From JAEUNX01 sp034004685 (GTDB lineage: Bacteria > Pseudomonadota > Gammaproteobacteria > Burkholderiales > Rhodocyclaceae): 30,730 bases of DNA. The DNA lies in NCBI GenBank assembly GCA_034004685.1, contig JAVEWG010000042.1, positions 1 to 30,730 of the forward strand, written 5' to 3'. The notes beneath the pieces were generated by a model. The model made no database searches. It was not told where the DNA came from and saw nothing but the letters and a program-made list of their open reading frames with translations. Positions 29,749-30,730 of the stretch are shown piece by piece (positions within the stretch are counted from its first letter, which is position 1; each line of letters opens with the position of its first letter). A program made the translations under genes and the position numbers.

Positions 29749-29961
29749 TCAGTGGCGGTGTTCGAAGGGTTCCACCAGATGGCGGTGCACCCAGTCCCGC
29801 AAGCCGTGGTGTTCGGCCTGGCCGGAAGCATCGTTGGCCACCAGGGCTTCCTGGGCATGCTCGCCCTCTTCACCCGGATGAAGGTCCATGGACTCCAGGT
29901 CCTGGTCCGCGCCGCTCAGGGCGATGTACTGGTCACCGACAAAACTAAGAAAGTGGGCCAT
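29749..29961 (-). CDS. Small hypothetical acidic, His-rich protein (70 aa)
   Basis: Not recognised. The ATG at 29959-29961 has AAGGAG nine bases upstream, so it is preferred to the longer frame reaching 30015. The product starts MAHFLSFVGDQYIALSGADQ, has a charged middle (HPGEEGEHAQEAL) and ends with a His-dense tail (HHGLRDWVHRHLVEPFEHRH) that could bind a metal. There is no signal peptide or membrane span. It is convergent with uvrA and divergent from the NosD-like gene. The clear ribosome site and AT-rich upstream region support expression. Confidence 0.6.
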   Translation of the reverse strand: MAHFLSFVGDQYIALSGADQDLESMDLHPGEEGEHAQEALVANDASGQAEHHGLRDWVHRHLVEPFEHRH

Positions 29962-30159
29962 GGTTACGACTCCTTGTTGCAATGCAATATGCACTCTACT
30001 GTATTTGTCGGCCAATAGCAGCGCTAGTTCAATGAAACTTTATGATTTGTTTATTAAGCATTTGAATTGATTATCTTGCGATGCACCATTCCGGCCGGGG
30101 CGGGAATTCTTGATCCTGGTCGCAGCATCCCGGCCCGGGGGAGGGCTACAGTTCCAAAA
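29962..30159. other. AT-rich divergent promoter region
   Basis: About 200 bases between the small His-rich gene and the NosD-like gene. The plus strand has a TATGAT -10-like hexamer near 30039 and an AT-rich TTTGTTTATTAAGC stretch. The minus strand has TTGGCC/CATATT-like elements spaced 18 bp. No FNR/Anr box (TTGAT-N4-ATCAA) was found. Confidence 0.35.
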
Positions 30160-30730
30160 ATGCGCCCGCTTCGCTTTGCCCTCTACCTGCTGGCCTGTCT
30201 GACGGGTTTGCCCGCTGGCGCGGCGCCCTCTTTCCAGGCCCTGGTGGACGGGGCCCCCGCCTCGGGCATCCTGGTGGTACCCCCCGGCACCTATGCCGGC
30301 CCGGCGGTGATCCGGCGCCCCCTGATGGTGGACGGCGGGGGCAAGGTGGTGATCCAGGGAGATGGCCGGGGCACGGTGCTGACCCTGGCCGCCAGCGGCG
30401 CGGTGGTGCGGGGGCTGGTTCTGCGGGGCAGCGGCCATTCCCACGACCAGATGGACGCCGGCCTGTTGGTGACCGGCCATGCCAACCGGATCGAAGCCAA
30501 CCGGATCGAGGGGGTGCTGTTCGGCATTGTCCTGCAGGGGGCCAACGATAATCAGGTGCTGGCTAACCAGGTCAGCTCCCTGGGGGCCGACAGCGCCGAC
30601 CGAGGGGATGGCCTGCGCCTGTGGAACGCCACCGGCAACCTGATCGAAGGCAATGAATTCCGCCAGGTGCGGGATCTCACCATCACCAACTCGCCCCGCA
30701 ACCGTGTTCTCCGCAATCGGGTGAACGATA
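30160..30730 (+). CDS. NosD-like periplasmic right-handed beta-helix protein, 3' end outside window
   Basis: The first 190 codons are visible and the frame stays open to the last base. A signal peptide (FALYLLACLTGLPAGAAP) is followed by CASH/parallel beta-helix repeats: VVPPGTYAGPAVIRRPLMVDG, VVIQGDGRGTVLTLAASGAV, VRGLVLRGSGHSHDQMDAG, then NRIEANRIEGV, LEGN-type turns and GDGLRLWNATGNLIEGNEF. This order is that of NosD, the periplasmic protein needed for maturation of the copper centres of nitrous oxide reductase. Nos genes would be expected downstream if this is true NosD. Other beta-helix carbohydrate-related proteins share the repeats, so the call stays 'NosD-like'. A GGGGGAGGG stretch lies about 14 bases upstream of the ATG. 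Confidence 0.72.
   Translation, partial: MRPLRFALYLLACLTGLPAGAAPSFQALVDGAPASGILVVPPGTYAGPAVIRRPLMVDGGGKVVIQGDGRGTVLTLAASGAVVRGLVLRGSGHSHDQMDAGLLVTGHANRIEANRIEGVLFGIVLQGANDNQVLANQVSSLGADSADRGDGLRLWNATGNLIEGNEFRQVRDLTITNSPRNRVLRNRVND

Noticed and set aside
1..30730. tRNA, rRNA, CRISPR arrays and transposases
   Set aside because: No cloverleaf with a GGTTCGAATCC-type arm, no rRNA-like stretch, no regularly spaced direct repeats and no transposase or integrase motifs were seen by eye.

Overview
The window is a GC-rich bacterial chromosome segment, about 30.7 kb long and densely coded. Its features point to a betaproteobacterium, probably of the Rhodocyclales (Azospira/Dechloromonas-like). The reasons are an EarP glycosyltransferase next to an EF-P with Arg at position 32, a DksA with a mostly cysteine-free zinc-finger region, a double-length UvrA, and abundant GGCGGG/CCCGCC palindromic repeats. 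The lineage is inferred from gene content and was not searched. No rRNA, tRNA, CRISPR array, transposase or integrase was seen.

Left part (1-8.3 kb). The window opens inside a type I restriction enzyme R subunit (hsdR C-terminal part), followed by an overlapping 48-codon remnant of a DUF5655-like gene. Next comes a three-gene minus-strand drug-efflux operon (MarR regulator, EmrA-type adaptor, EmrB-type 14-TM transporter). A single-Cache chemoreceptor follows on the plus strand; its promoter carries a 13-bp operator-like dyad. Then come a small hypothetical protein, a DksA-family regulator and a class III sirtuin.

Middle part (8.4-21 kb). This holds a TerC-type membrane protein, a membrane-anchored C13 (legumain-like) peptidase, a bacteriohemerythrin in an AT-rich patch, prfC (RF3) behind a terminator-like leader hairpin, and a membrane-anchored retroviral-type aspartic protease. 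A block of four genes (DUF6600/FecR-like, rdgC, SRPBCC/DUF1857, rsuA) is bracketed by two mirror-image copies of a ~165-bp DnaA-box-containing intergenic element. After it come earP and efp, which together make rhamnosylated EF-P.

Right part (21-30.7 kb). A TonB-dependent receptor overlaps a YfiR-family periplasmic protein. A structured intergenic stretch ending in a strong intrinsic terminator leads to a 1901-residue double UvrA with four intact ABC ATPase sites. Two REP-doublet (REPIN-like) elements sit in frame inside this uvrA and add two loop peptides. A 19-bp inverted repeat begins at its stop codon. A small His-rich hypothetical protein and the first 190 codons of a NosD-like beta-helix protein close the window.

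The best candidates for something undescribed are the in-frame repeat insertions in uvrA, the mirrored intergenic elements at 14.1-14.3 and 19.0-19.15 kb, and the four-arm switchable leader with terminator upstream of uvrA.
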